Origin: Mycobacteriales bacterium | Lineage (GTDB): Bacteria > Actinomycetota > Actinomycetes > BP-191 | NCBI GenBank assembly: GCA_035714365.1 | Contig: DASTMB010000040.1 | Span: 119,362 to 183,361, forward strand | Reading direction: 5' to 3' | Length of the DNA stretch: 64,000 bases | In this document: piece after piece, positions 1-7,819 of the stretch | Layout: the number at the start of each line of letters is the position of its first letter | How positions within the stretch are numbered: the first letter of the stretch is position 1 | Notes under the pieces: generated by a model | Seen by the model: only the letters and a program-made list of their open reading frames with translations | Databases searched by the model: none | What the model was told of the DNA's origin: nothing | Position numbers and translations under genes: made by a program

Positions 1-164
1 CAGCCGGCGAGCTCGGCGACTTCGACCGCAGTCTCCACGAGCTCGCCGGCGTGGCGACCCTCCACCGGCTCGACGCGGTAGAGGACGAGCCCGTCGCGAA
101 CCTCGGGCTCGGTGCCCTGCCGAAGCAGGCCGTCGACAAAGGCCGCCACGGGCTCGCCACTCAT
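1..164 (-). CDS. Partial gene in a ubiquitin-like operon (E2-like candidate), cut by the window edge
   Basis: The ATG is at 164-162 and the frame stays open to the window edge (54 codons). It overlaps the stop of the ubiquitin-like gene by four bases (ATGA), so the two are probably translationally coupled. The visible part (MSGEPVAAFVDGLL..., then VETAVEVAEL) resembles, from memory, the start of short proteins encoded directly after bacterial multiubiquitin genes, some annotated as E2/UBC-family. No catalytic cysteine can be seen because the rest lies outside the window. The operon context is firm; the E2-like identity is an inference from family memory only. Confidence 0.5.
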   Translation of the reverse strand, partial: MSGEPVAAFVDGLLRQGTEPEVRDGLVLYRVEPVEGRHAGELVETAVEVAELAG

Positions 165-412
165 GCCACGTCGGCGTTCTGCCGGATGGTGACGAAGCGT
201 GCGCCGGGGTGGATCTGCACGAGCTCGTCGTCGGCGTAACGGGCCGGCTCGGGCCGCTGGCCGCGCAGCTCGCCAAGGTCGTACAGGGCCGGGTCGACCC
301 CGGCGAGGCGCAGCAGGTCGGCGGCGGGCTGCCGCCGGTCGCGCGTCTCGTAGCCCCGGCCGTCGATCGTGAAGGCGACGGCGGGCCGCAGCTCCGTCGG
401 CTTGTCGTTCAT
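161..412 (-). CDS. Ubiquitin-like protein, multiubiquitin-domain type
   Basis: This is an 83-aa protein. The ATG at 412 is chosen over an upstream in-frame start because a GAGGAG Shine-Dalgarno lies about six bases before it. The pattern of a short strand (VAFTIDGRGYETRD), a helix (AADLLRLAGVD), a middle strand ending in Tyr-Asp-Leu, then DDELVQIHPGARFVTIR matches the beta-grasp domains of bacterial multiubiquitin proteins, usually found beside E1, E2 and JAB genes. Only one domain copy is present. The C terminus ends NADVA, not Gly-Gly, so conjugation through a free di-glycine is not evident. The next gene overlaps its stop. It lies in what appears to be an integrated element. Confidence 0.6.
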   Translation of the reverse strand: MNDKPTELRPAVAFTIDGRGYETRDRRQPAADLLRLAGVDPALYDLGELRGQRPEPARYADDELVQIHPGARFVTIRQNADVA

Positions 413-482
413 GGTGGTCTCCTCTCGCACCGAGCGGCGGTTTCCTCCCGGTTGCCTAGTTGTCTGGCTGGCAGGGCCTCGT

Positions 483-516
483 GAAAGTCCGCGGCGACTT
501 CGGAAACGGGACTTTC
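483..516. promoter_or_regulatory. Inverted repeat between divergent genes (candidate operator or 5' UTR hairpin)
   Basis: GAAAGTCC at 483-490 is the exact reverse complement of GGACTTTC at 509-516, separated by 18 bases. It sits in the roughly 125-bp divergent intergenic region between the ubiquitin-like gene and the sigma-factor gene, just upstream of the latter's ribosome-binding site. It could be an operator for either gene or a hairpin in the sigma-gene leader. Confidence 0.35.
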
Positions 517-537
517 GTCGTCGGCGAAGAAGGAGAC

Positions 538-1212
538 ATGGTGGGTGAGATGGCCGAACACGCGAGCCCCGCCCCCCGCAGCCACCCGCTGCTCGACGAC
601 AGTGCGCGGCTGGCGACGATCAAGGACGTCATGCACGTACGGATCCAGCAGGTGCTGTTCGGCCGACCGACCGGCGACGACGTCGAACGCGTGCTCCCGG
701 GAGGGGCATCGGTTGACGACGTCCTGCAGGAAGCATTGCTCGCGCTGCTCCGGACCGACCCGAAGAAGGTCCGGGTCTCGTGGGAGGCGCTCGCCAGCCG
801 GATTGCCAGCAACAAGGCGAAGGACGCGCTCACGAAGGCGACGGCCGGCCGGCGGGACCCGAGGGCGGAAGCTGGCAGCCCGGACGCCGTGACCTTGGTG
901 CCGCTGGAAAAGGTCGGTGAGGCGGCGGACGTCCGTCCCGGGAGCAATCCGGAGGAGGCCTTCGAGCTGGCTCAGCGGCAGGTGGTCATCCGACGACTGG
1001 CGCGGGAGACCCTCACCGACCGAGAGCGCCTGATCTTCTCCTCGGGCTACTACAAGACACAGTCGTATCGCGAGGTCGGCAAGCAGCTGGGGATCACCGG
1101 CACGGCGGTCGGGCAGCAGTTCGCCCGCATACTGAGGGATCTCTACGCCGCCGCTCTGAGCGATCCGATGTTCCCGCCGCTCACTGAGAGCGACGGAGGG
1201 GAGCACACATGA
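538..1212 (+). CDS. Sigma-70-like (ECF-type) RNA polymerase sigma factor
   Basis: This 224-aa protein probably directs RNA polymerase to a private promoter set. The ATG at 538 has a GAAGGAG Shine-Dalgarno just upstream; the frame is open to 460 but that start has no ribosome-binding site. Around residue 58, SVDDVLQEALLALL looks like the region-2 core-binding helix. Residues of about 159-210 (LTDRERLIF, then REVGKQLGITGTAVGQQFAR) form a region-4 helix-turn-helix. The segment between regions 2 and 4 is longer than in minimal ECF sigmas. It overlaps the next gene by four bases and starts a three-gene operon with an SMC-like ATPase, suggesting self-regulation of an accessory system rather than a housekeeping role. 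Confidence 0.75.
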   Translation: MVGEMAEHASPAPRSHPLLDDSARLATIKDVMHVRIQQVLFGRPTGDDVERVLPGGASVDDVLQEALLALLRTDPKKVRVSWEALASRIASNKAKDALTKATAGRRDPRAEAGSPDAVTLVPLEKVGEAADVRPGSNPEEAFELAQRQVVIRRLARETLTDRERLIFSSGYYKTQSYREVGKQLGITGTAVGQQFARILRDLYAAALSDPMFPPLTESDGGEHT

Positions 1213-2069
1213 ACGGCAACCACGACGCTGTCGACGATGTCATCGCGGCGTTTTCAGACCACCTTGCACATGGGAGCCCGCGTCCGACGCTCGATCACCT
1301 CGACGCGCAGGACCGCCAGCTCGCCGAGGACCTCATGAGGCTGATGGAGTCCGCCCGCGGGATCGACCCGTCGGCGTCGGCACCGTCGCTCGAGGCCCTG
1401 CTCGCCGGCACCGAGTTCGCCGCTGCCCTGGCGCCTGCGACGCCGGGACAGCGACCGATCCTGGACCAGGTGCAGGACGTGCTCACCGGCGTGGACTCCC
1501 GTGTGGAGGTGCATGTCGACGACAGTGGCTTTGTCACCATGTCGTACCTCGACCTGGTCGCACACTTCCACCTGGTCGACGACGAAGCCCCGTCACTCCC
1601 GGACGATGCGATCAGGAAACTGTTCGACGCCGATGTCGACGTTGACCTCCTCGGGATCGTGGCGACACGAGCAGCCGACCTCGATGTCCGCGTCGTCTCG
1701 CGTTACGACGTCGACAGGACGATCTCGACATCCGCGCATCGCCCCGTCACGCCCACCTCGCCGTCCGTGCTCCCGCTCGCTCTCGCAGCGCGTGCGATCT
1801 TGGAACACAGCGCGCCGGAGTGGGGAGAGTTCGGTCTCGAACGCGCTGCCCTCGACACCGTCGATATCGCCGATCTCCAGACGGAGATCGCCGCCCGCAT
1901 CGTGACCGAGGAGGCCAAACGGCGGTACCAGGGCGACAAAGCGCTCGCCTATCGCGGCTGCGTCGGGCACGAACAGCGCCTCGTGGAGCTCGTTGCGACA
2001 GGCACTCGGCAAGGAGAATCCGTCGACCTTGAGGCCGCGGTCGAACGTCTCGCCAGGCAGGTCGCGTGA
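1209..2069 (+). CDS. Unknown protein between sigma factor and SbcC-like ATPase
   Basis: This is a 286-aa acidic protein that I do not recognise. Its ATG overlaps the sigma-factor stop (ATGA) and its own stop overlaps the ATPase start, so it is part of a tight trio. The N terminus is helical and rich in Asp/Glu (AEDLMRLMESARGID); the middle predicts mixed alpha/beta. There is no signal peptide, membrane segment, cysteine pair or HExxH motif. By position it could be an anti-sigma or sensor partner of the sigma factor, or a bridge to the ATPase; neither is shown by motifs. It has several long overlapping frames in other phases, but the operon phasing supports this one. Confidence 0.7.
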   Translation: MNGNHDAVDDVIAAFSDHLAHGSPRPTLDHLDAQDRQLAEDLMRLMESARGIDPSASAPSLEALLAGTEFAAALAPATPGQRPILDQVQDVLTGVDSRVEVHVDDSGFVTMSYLDLVAHFHLVDDEAPSLPDDAIRKLFDADVDVDLLGIVATRAADLDVRVVSRYDVDRTISTSAHRPVTPTSPSVLPLALAARAILEHSAPEWGEFGLERAALDTVDIADLQTEIAARIVTEEAKRRYQGDKALAYRGCVGHEQRLVELVATGTRQGESVDLEAAVERLARQVA

Positions 2070-3925
2070 TCCGCAGACTGCAATTACGCGGCTGGCGCTC
2101 GTTCGAGGAGCAGTCCCTTGAGGTCGGGCCCGGCGTCACGTTCGTGCTGGCCGAGAACGGTGTCGGGAAGACGTCGCTGATCGAGGCCGCCGCATGGGGC
2201 GTGTACGGCGACCTCTCCGGGGTTGATGCAGTGGCAGCTCGCCGCATCGGCACGGACGACACAAGCGTTGAGGTCGATGTGGAGTTGCCCGACCGCCGGG
2301 TGCTTACGATCCGACGCGCGATCGGTGTGGGTCGCGAACCCAGCGTCGAGGTGACGCTTGGCGGCGACGCCGTCGATCCGCAGAAGGTCGACGCCGTGCT
2401 GGCCGAGGCATTCGGAGCATCGGCCGACTTCCTCGCCCGCACCACGACGGTGCCGAGCAGCGCAGTGACGGACGAGCGGGTAGGCGCCTTCGCGCTGCAC
2501 GAACACCTCTGTCGCGTGCTCGGCGTCGATGACCTGAACAGGGTCGCGGACCAACTGGAGCAGATCCACGACGAGAACGAGGCGGAGGCGAAGGGATTCC
2601 GCTCGGCGTCACGGCGGGCTACTGCCGATCTCGCTGCCCTGACCGGTCAGCTCGCCGCCGCGGAAGAAGAGCTCGCGGCGCTCGAAGAGCAGCGGGCCGG
2701 GTTGCGTAGCGATCTTGAGCACGCCGAAGAGCACCTGCGGCAAGCCCGGCGACACGCCGAGACAACCCAGCGCGTCGCCGCGGCGCGTGCCGCGTTCGAG
2801 GTGGCTCGGGCCGCCGCGGAGGCCGTTGTGCCTGCGTCGACGCTGGACGACGTGCATTCGATCGATGAGCTTGTGCGGGTGCTTGAGGACGCCGAGCGGT
2901 CCGCGCTCACCGCAACCGACGAGCTGCGTCAGGCGCTCGCGGGCATCGCTGGCCGCATCGAGTCGATCACGGGTGCGGCGGCGGAGCTCGACACCGCAGC
3001 CGGAGACTGCCCGGTCTGCCGACGTCCGATGAGCGACGAGGACGTCCTGCACGCTCGGCGCAGTCACGAAGCGGACCTGGCTGCGCTGCAGCAAGATCGC
3101 GCCACCCGCCAGGCCCGCCTTGGGCAGACGAGTCAGCAACTCGACGCGGTACGCGCCGTGCTCCGGCAAGCGCTAGCGGTCCCGTCACCCCCCGCGCAGT
3201 TGCCAAGCGGCGGCGATTTGGACGTCGACACCGCGCGCGCCGGGGTCGACGAGGTTCGTGTACGTCACGACGACCTCTCCGAGGAGGTGGCCGCCGCGCG
3301 GGCCATGCGGACGACCCTGGCGGAGCGGATCGCCGCCGAACGCGCTGCCGCGGGCGAACAGCAAGCGTCCTTGCACGTGCACCGCAAGGCTGCCGTGTCA
3401 CGCATGGGCGCTCTGATCGCCCGGGAGACCGCAAACCGGCTACTCGAGGAGCGCATCGACCCGTTGGCAGCCGAGGTCCGCTCGCGTTGGAAGCGCGTCT
3501 TCGGCGACCGCGGCGCGCTGCAGCTCGGTGCCAACGGCCGCCTCACGCTCCGGCGTGGTGTTGACGACATCCCGTTCGAGTACCTGTCCAGCGGGGAGAA
3601 GGTCGTCGCGCTGCTGGCCGTCCGATTGCTCGTACTCGGATCCTCGACGCGCGCGTCCTTCCTGTGGCTGGATGAGCCACTGGAACACCTCGACCCGCGC
3701 AACCGCCGGCTCGCCGCGTCGCTCATGTCTGCAGCGGGTACGCAGGTGCGCCAGGTCCTCGTGACGACGTACGAGGAGGACCTAGCGCGCCAACTCGCGC
3801 GCCGGAAACAGGCCTCGATTCTGCGCGTGCAGTCCGCGGATGAGACCTGGTTGCCCTCTACGTTTACGGCGCCTGCCCCTGACCCCGAACGGGCCCGCTG
3901 GGTCCGAGGACGTCGCGTGGAGTAA
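2066..3925 (+). CDS. SbcC/Rad50-like SMC-family ATPase with zinc hook
   Basis: This 619-aa protein has a complete head-coil-hook-coil-head plan. Residues 29-37 (AENGVGKTS) form a Walker A in which the usual first Gly is Ala. Long Ala/Glu/Arg-rich coiled coils flank a CPVC zinc hook at about residue 315, followed by a returning coil. The ABC signature LSSGEK is at about 507 and the Walker B FLWLDEPLEHLDP at about 532. The coils are much shorter than in housekeeping SbcC (over 1000 aa), as in defence-associated SbcC/RecF-like proteins. No SbcD nuclease is adjacent. It is the third gene of the sigma-factor trio (4-base overlap). DNA-end or structure sensing is an inference. Confidence 0.85.
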   Translation: MIRRLQLRGWRSFEEQSLEVGPGVTFVLAENGVGKTSLIEAAAWGVYGDLSGVDAVAARRIGTDDTSVEVDVELPDRRVLTIRRAIGVGREPSVEVTLGGDAVDPQKVDAVLAEAFGASADFLARTTTVPSSAVTDERVGAFALHEHLCRVLGVDDLNRVADQLEQIHDENEAEAKGFRSASRRATADLAALTGQLAAAEEELAALEEQRAGLRSDLEHAEEHLRQARRHAETTQRVAAARAAFEVARAAAEAVVPASTLDDVHSIDELVRVLEDAERSALTATDELRQALAGIAGRIESITGAAAELDTAAGDCPVCRRPMSDEDVLHARRSHEADLAALQQDRATRQARLGQTSQQLDAVRAVLRQALAVPSPPAQLPSGGDLDVDTARAGVDEVRVRHDDLSEEVAAARAMRTTLAERIAAERAAAGEQQASLHVHRKAAVSRMGALIARETANRLLEERIDPLAAEVRSRWKRVFGDRGALQLGANGRLTLRRGVDDIPFEYLSSGEKVVALLAVRLLVLGSSTRASFLWLDEPLEHLDPRNRRLAASLMSAAGTQVRQVLVTTYEEDLARQLARRKQASILRVQSADETWLPSTFTAPAPDPERARWVRGRRVE

Positions 3926-3989
3926 CGGTAGCGCCCGCCCCTCCGAGAAGCGCCTTCCACCAGGTTGAACGGGTGACGGCTGGAGGCCT

Positions 3990-4210
3990 GGACGGGGTCA
4001 CACGGTGGTCACACGTCGCCCTGACCGCGCTGCTGACAGGACGGCTCCGGACGACGGACGACTCCGTGTAGATGTGCGCGCCAAGGGGGGTGTCAGCAAC
4101 TGCCGAAGGACCACAACGAATGAGTGATGCCGGAATGCAGTTGGCGTAACCCCCATACCGGGCTAATCCCGAGCCGGAACCACCGCTCTGACCGGCGGCT
4201 TCGCGTCGGC
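3990..4210 (+). repeat. Attachment-site-like module, copy 1, with decayed tRNA-Ser 3' end
   Basis: This stretch aligns by eye with 7270-7490. Shared landmarks, in the same order and spacing, are GGTCACACnnnGGTCACACG (3996-4015), GTCAGCAACTGCC (about 4092), a degenerate tRNA-Ser T-arm and acceptor segment (about 4126-4185), and CTCTGACCGGCGG (4186-4198). The tRNA-like part has lost the anticodon and good T-stem pairing. I read it as the older right-hand attachment scar of an element that carries the ubiquitin-like and sigma/SbcC genes and extends left beyond the window. No protein-coding gene is supported between 3926 and 4502. Confidence 0.55.
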
Positions 4211-4247
4211 TCTTTGGCTTCCGAACCGCGCGGTGTGGTGCGGTGCG

Positions 4248-4420
4248 CGCCGTGGGCCGCGCATCCTGCGGGGCCGCCCCTCCAAGGTCAAGGGCGCGTG
4301 CTTCGCACGCCTCGCTGCGCGACCGCCTGCGGCGGCCCTTGACCTCGGAGCCTCTGCGACCCCCCGGCCAGGAGGAGCGGGCAGGGCAAGCCCTGCCCGC
4401 GAGGCGCGCGGCCCACGGCG
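4248..4420. repeat. Nested palindromic non-coding element
   Basis: Two perfect 15-bp arms, 4248-4262 and 4406-4420 (CGCCGTGGGCCGCGC and its complement), enclose inner repeats. A second pair, CCAAGGTCAAGGGC at about 4282-4295 and GCCCTTGACCTCGG at about 4335-4348, matches with one mismatch. A third is a near-perfect palindrome at 4377-4400 (11-bp arms, 2-base loop). Nothing here codes convincingly; the long frame across it merely runs into the acetyltransferase-like gene. It may be a mobile palindromic element or a strong RNA structure. Confidence 0.6.
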
Positions 4421-4502
4421 CTCGTCTCGGCGACGTTCGCCGTCGTCGCGTCCATGCCGATGTGGGCTCAGGCGCGGCCACCGACGCTACGATCGACCGC
4501 GC

Positions 4503-5078
4503 GTGGTTACCGATTTCTGGAGGCCAGTCGAGTTCAATGTTCGCGTGTCCTCTTTGCCTGACCGCGGATCGCGTGCCCGCGCGGAGCGGGTCGATGTCTT
4601 CCACGACGGGTCGTCCGAGGACGACGGTTGGGTGTTCGACACATGGCGGATGCGAGCGTTCGAGGTCACCGGTGGCGGCCAGTTGGAAGGTTGGTTTTCG
4701 GACCCTGACGCGCCGGAACCATTGATCGGACGGATCCGCATCAAGCGCTGCCCCAGCGGCGTCGACGCGGACCTCGATGACTTGGCCGCGCTCACCCCCC
4801 ACGCGCAGGGCAACGTTGGCCTGACCGAGATACTCAACCTGGAACTTGAGCCAGCGTTCCTCGGCCAGAGACTCGGGGACCTGCTGGTACGTGTCGCGCT
4901 CGCCGACGTCCCCTCCGACGACATCATCGCTTGTCAGCCAAGAGCAACTGAGTTCTCCAACGTCCAGCTACGGGAGTCGAAATCGAAGGTCGACGCGTTC
5001 TATCGACGGCTTGGCTTCGTCCCCGACGGCCGGCTGCCCGGCTACCTGACCGCCAGACGCGTTGACCTGCTCCTGTGA
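4503..5078 (+). CDS. GNAT-like acetyltransferase domain protein
   Basis: The 191-aa reading starts at GTG 4503, where coding character begins; upstream in the same frame lies the palindromic element. The C-terminal half looks like a GNAT fold: LEPAFLGQRLGDLLVRVAL resembles the helix after the acetyl-CoA P-loop, and AFYRRLGFVPDG is the typical end strand. The P-loop itself is degenerate (no clear Q/R-x-x-G-x-G/A). The first 100 residues (DVFHDGSSEDDGWVFDT...) do not resemble a family I know. It sits alone between two attachment-like scars and converges with the frameshifted gene at 5187. Substrate unknown. Confidence 0.5.
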   Translation: MVTDFWRPVEFNVRVSSLPDRGSRARAERVDVFHDGSSEDDGWVFDTWRMRAFEVTGGGQLEGWFSDPDAPEPLIGRIRIKRCPSGVDADLDDLAALTPHAQGNVGLTEILNLELEPAFLGQRLGDLLVRVALADVPSDDIIACQPRATEFSNVQLRESKSKVDAFYRRLGFVPDGRLPGYLTARRVDLLL

Positions 5079-5186
5079 CGCGCCCCGACGACGCAACCGC
5101 CTCGCCCACCCGCAGTCGGCGTTCTCTCCTGGCGATTACCGCGAGGAATTCACGTGACGGTGGTGCCGCACGCACCGGCCTGCCGC

Positions 5187-6594
5187 TCATGCTCCGATCC
5201 CGCCGCTTGCGAACGCCTGTAGGTACCGCTTCCGTAGAAGGTCAACGAGGTGGTCGGGCGACGCCAGGCCGAGCAGGTCGGGCTTCGTGAGCACGACGAG
5301 CCGACAGCCCATCGCGGACGCGGCCATGGCAAGCGAGTGCGCGTACGTTGTGTCCTTGGCGTTGCCGGTCAGCCCCTCCGACGCCGCGACGACGGCCAGC
5401 TCGACGCCACGGCTTAGGCAGATGAAGAGGAAGTAACAACAGCGTTGCTCTCCAACTTGTGCGAGTAGTTCTTGCACTCCACGAGGAACTTGTCTGGCAA
5501 CGCTGGGAACCCGCCGGCATTGCTTACCGCGAGATCAACCTGCTCAGCCCCGAAGTAGTTCCGGGTGTTAGGGACGACAAGGGTGCCAGGCACGCTTTCG
5601 AACAGGAACTGGAGAAGGGCCTCGAACCTCTTGCCCCGCTCGTCCTCCGTGGGGGCGCTCTCGGCTTCTGTGAGAAGTCGAGAGATGTCATCGGAGAAGG
5701 TTGTCAAGGTTGGAGCCGCTTCTCTCCAGGCCGTCTCCAAGGTAGCCAGCAGCGAGCCCGACGCCTCGATGCTGTCGAGGAGCTCGTCCACCCCCAGCAC
5801 CACGACCATCGGGACGACGGGCAGCGCAAGGCTCGATCGGCGAATCTTGTCGAATAGAAGCAGTCCGAGACCGGCTTCTCCTGCAGCACCGCGTACTGCA
5901 GGCGTAGGACATCGGAGTGAAGTCTCTTGCTGGGTACCTCACCGCTCAGGACCTCGATGACAAGAGGTCCAGACCGTGGCAGCCCGGGCACGTTCACGAC
6001 CAGATCGAACCCCCGGTCGAGCCCGCGAGACGGTGTCGCCGTGTACGTCTCCGCGCCACTCGCTCGAAACACTTCCGCGGTCCACTCCTCGAGCGCGCGC
6101 CCTCTCGTCGCAGCGTCACCAAACCCGCGGACCTTGCGCAGCTGGTCGCGAAAATGGCGGACATCTATGGGTCGCTCTAGGGCCGGCTTCTCTATGGCAC
6201 GCGACTCAACCTTCGCTCCGTGTCGAGCGAGGAACAAGCCCAGGTGGAACCGGAGCGCCTCGGTGTTGCGGACGCCGCCGGGCAGCTCGGCGACTTGAAA
6301 GCTCTGCAACGGCGCAGGAAGCTCCACACCAGGGTCGGTGAGGATCAGGAGAGGGATACCCGCTCCGACGACGAGTCCGACCTCGAAGATCGCCCATGAG
6401 CTGATGGTCGACGCGGTCCCTCCGATGACGAGCACCGCAAGATCCGCGCGGGCGATCTCTGATCGCAGCACCTGTGGCCAACGGGTGCCCACTGGCGTCT
6501 CGTCTGTCCTCGATACGTCCGCCGCAAGCTCCCGGAGGACAGCCCAGACCTCCGCCAGGTCGCCGACGCCGGAGCCGGTAAGGAAGACACGCAC
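5187..6594 (-). pseudogene. Frameshifted TIR-like / tandem restriction-endonuclease-like gene
   Basis: Three reading frames on this strand join into one coherent protein if a single base is restored near 5861-5871 and another near 5429-5443. The span is 1408 bp and becomes a multiple of three (469 aa) after both repairs. The N terminus (GTG at 6594; MRVFLTGSGVGDLAEVW, then ADLAVLVIGGTASTISSWA) resembles TIR-like or nucleotide-processing folds. The middle (GFDLVVNVPG ... PLVIEVLSG) looks like a restriction-endonuclease core lacking the usual Lys. A second core (EQVDLAVSN ... KFLVECKNYSH) is followed, after the second shift, by GVELAVVAASEGLTGN and RLVVLTKPDLL, typical of the C-terminal half of such nucleases. 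It is probably a decayed defence gene; sequencing error is possible but would need two independent indels. Confidence 0.6.
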
Positions 6595-6733
6595 AGGTGG
6601 ATGGTTCCACAGCGAACGCTAGCCCTCGCGCACTGGACGTCCGGATTCCTGGGCTCTGTTGCGTGGCGCTAACGTCGGGTTACATCGGTGCGATCGACGG
6701 CGAAGCCCTCGGACTGTGATGGGAGCATGGCCC

Positions 6734-7246
6734 ATGGCTCGGGAGCGTGACAATGTCCGCGACGCGGTGGGGCGGGCTTTGAAGTCCTTGTACGCGTCGG
6801 AGAGTCGGCTAATGCAAGTCGGCGTCGGCGAACGGACTCTGGTGGGCCATCTGGCGCGACACCTGCAGCCGGAAGTCGACGCTTGGGGCGAGGAGTGGGA
6901 CGTCGACACCGAGTACAACCGGATGTCCGGCGACCACGACGAGGTGACCTACAAGTACCTGCTCGATGTGCTCGGCGACTCTCGGCGGCCTGCGTACCCA
7001 GACCTGATCGTGCACCAGCGCGGCGTCGATGGTTGGGACGGCGGCAACTTGCTGGTCGTAGAAGCGAAGAGGTCGCCGACACACAGAGACCGGCTTGAGG
7101 ACCACGCGAAGGTGGTGGCGTGGATGAGGGAGTTGCAGTACCAGCACGGGCTGCGACTCGAGCTCTGGCCCGCTGCGGCGGGGGTGAGTTGGGTATCCGC
7201 ATTGGACGATCCGCGAGTGATCGTGCCTGCCCAGGCTTTGGACTGA
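6734..7246 (+). CDS. PD-(D/E)XK nuclease-like protein
   Basis: This 170-aa protein starts at ATG 6734, preceded by GGGAG at good spacing; an ATG at 6719 is the alternative. The core motif is visible: a helix with Glu33, then YPDLIV (Asp90), a Gly-rich turn and LLVVEAKRS (Glu110, Lys112), the D...ExK signature of PD-(D/E)XK enzymes. The size fits a single-domain nuclease or nuclease-like sensor. It lies directly before the second attachment-like module and next to the broken TIR/nuclease gene, so a role in defence or element biology is likely but not shown. No methyltransferase is nearby. Confidence 0.6.
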   Translation: MARERDNVRDAVGRALKSLYASESRLMQVGVGERTLVGHLARHLQPEVDAWGEEWDVDTEYNRMSGDHDEVTYKYLLDVLGDSRRPAYPDLIVHQRGVDGWDGGNLLVVEAKRSPTHRDRLEDHAKVVAWMRELQYQHGLRLELWPAAAGVSWVSALDDPRVIVPAQALD

Positions 7247-7269
7247 GGCGCGCTGCCGCAACCACCACG

Positions 7270-7490
7270 GACCTGGGTGCGGTCACACCGCGGTCACACG
7301 GAGGCCCGGACGGGGCTGGACCAGCGCATCCTGTCTCGGACGTTTTCGCAGGTCAGAGGGGATGTCACCAACTGCCCCCGCCTGCGTGGCTATGCGAGAC
7401 TTGGCACTGCTAATGCGGTTTGGGGTAACCCCCCATCCCGGGTTCAAATCCCGGAGCCTCCGCTCTGACCTGCGGTTTCGCGTCTTCGGA
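7270..7490 (+). repeat. Attachment-site-like module, copy 2, with tRNA-Ser(GCT) 3' fragment
   Basis: This is the better-preserved copy. It contains GGTCACACCGCGGTCACACG (7281-7300), GTCACCAACTGCC (about 7364) and, at 7402-7462, the 3' part of a tRNA-Ser. That part has anticodon loop CTGCTAA with anticodon GCT at 7409-7411, a class II variable hairpin (GGGGTAACCCC), an intact T-arm (CCGGG-TTCAAAT-CCCGG) and AGCCTCC-G. No matching 5' acceptor (GGAGGCT) or D-arm precedes it, so it is not a functional tRNA but an attachment-site duplication. CTCTGACCTGCGG follows at 7463-7475, also seen in copy 1 and after tRNA-Arg. The intact tRNA-Ser gene should lie left of the window. Confidence 0.65.
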
Positions 7491-7654
7491 CGTCAGTCGC
7501 CTCCCGCTCGACGACCCTGCTCGCTCACATCTCGCTCACATCGTGGTGAGCGAGCCACCCCGTCGTCCCGCTTGCCCCAGTGACGGACTCACGGCGCGGT
7601 CGGCGACGTAGCGCTCGGAGGTGAAGCGGCGTCAATTGGGTCGCGCGCACCCTA

Positions 7655-7682
7655 TTGACACGGAGTCGCCCCGGAGTAACGT
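7655..7682 (+). promoter_or_regulatory. Sigma-70-type promoter for the SH3-like gene
   Basis: A consensus -35 TTGACA (7655-7660) is followed after 16 bp by TAACGT (7677-7682), a good -10 for an actinomycete. It lies about 135 bp upstream of the SH3-like secreted protein and points towards it. The rest of 7491-7819 shows no supported gene. Confidence 0.55.
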
Positions 7683-7819
7683 GCCTGTCCTCGCATCCAT
7701 GCTCATTGTCGGGGGAATCGGATGCCATGGGGGAATTTCCTTGACGAGCCGGTCTCGCGCGGCCGTGCGCCGCCTCCGCCTGTCGTTCTCTACGCCCATC
7801 CACAACAGGGAGGTTGGCA

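Noticed and set aside
460..537. Longer N terminus for the sigma factor from 460
   Set aside because: No ribosome-binding site there, whereas 538 has a strong one; the extension covers the divergent promoter region.
4233..4502. A 90-residue N-terminal extension of the acetyltransferase-like gene
   Set aside because: It is the translation of the palindromic element, Arg/Pro-rich and without structure.
5704..6594. A complete 296-aa TIR/nuclease protein
   Set aside because: The last 40 or so residues (Arg/Trp/Ser-rich) are out of phase; the neighbouring frame continues the domain, indicating a frameshift.
7402..7462. A functional tRNA-Ser gene
   Set aside because: Only the anticodon loop to the 3' end is present; there is no 5' acceptor strand or D-arm.
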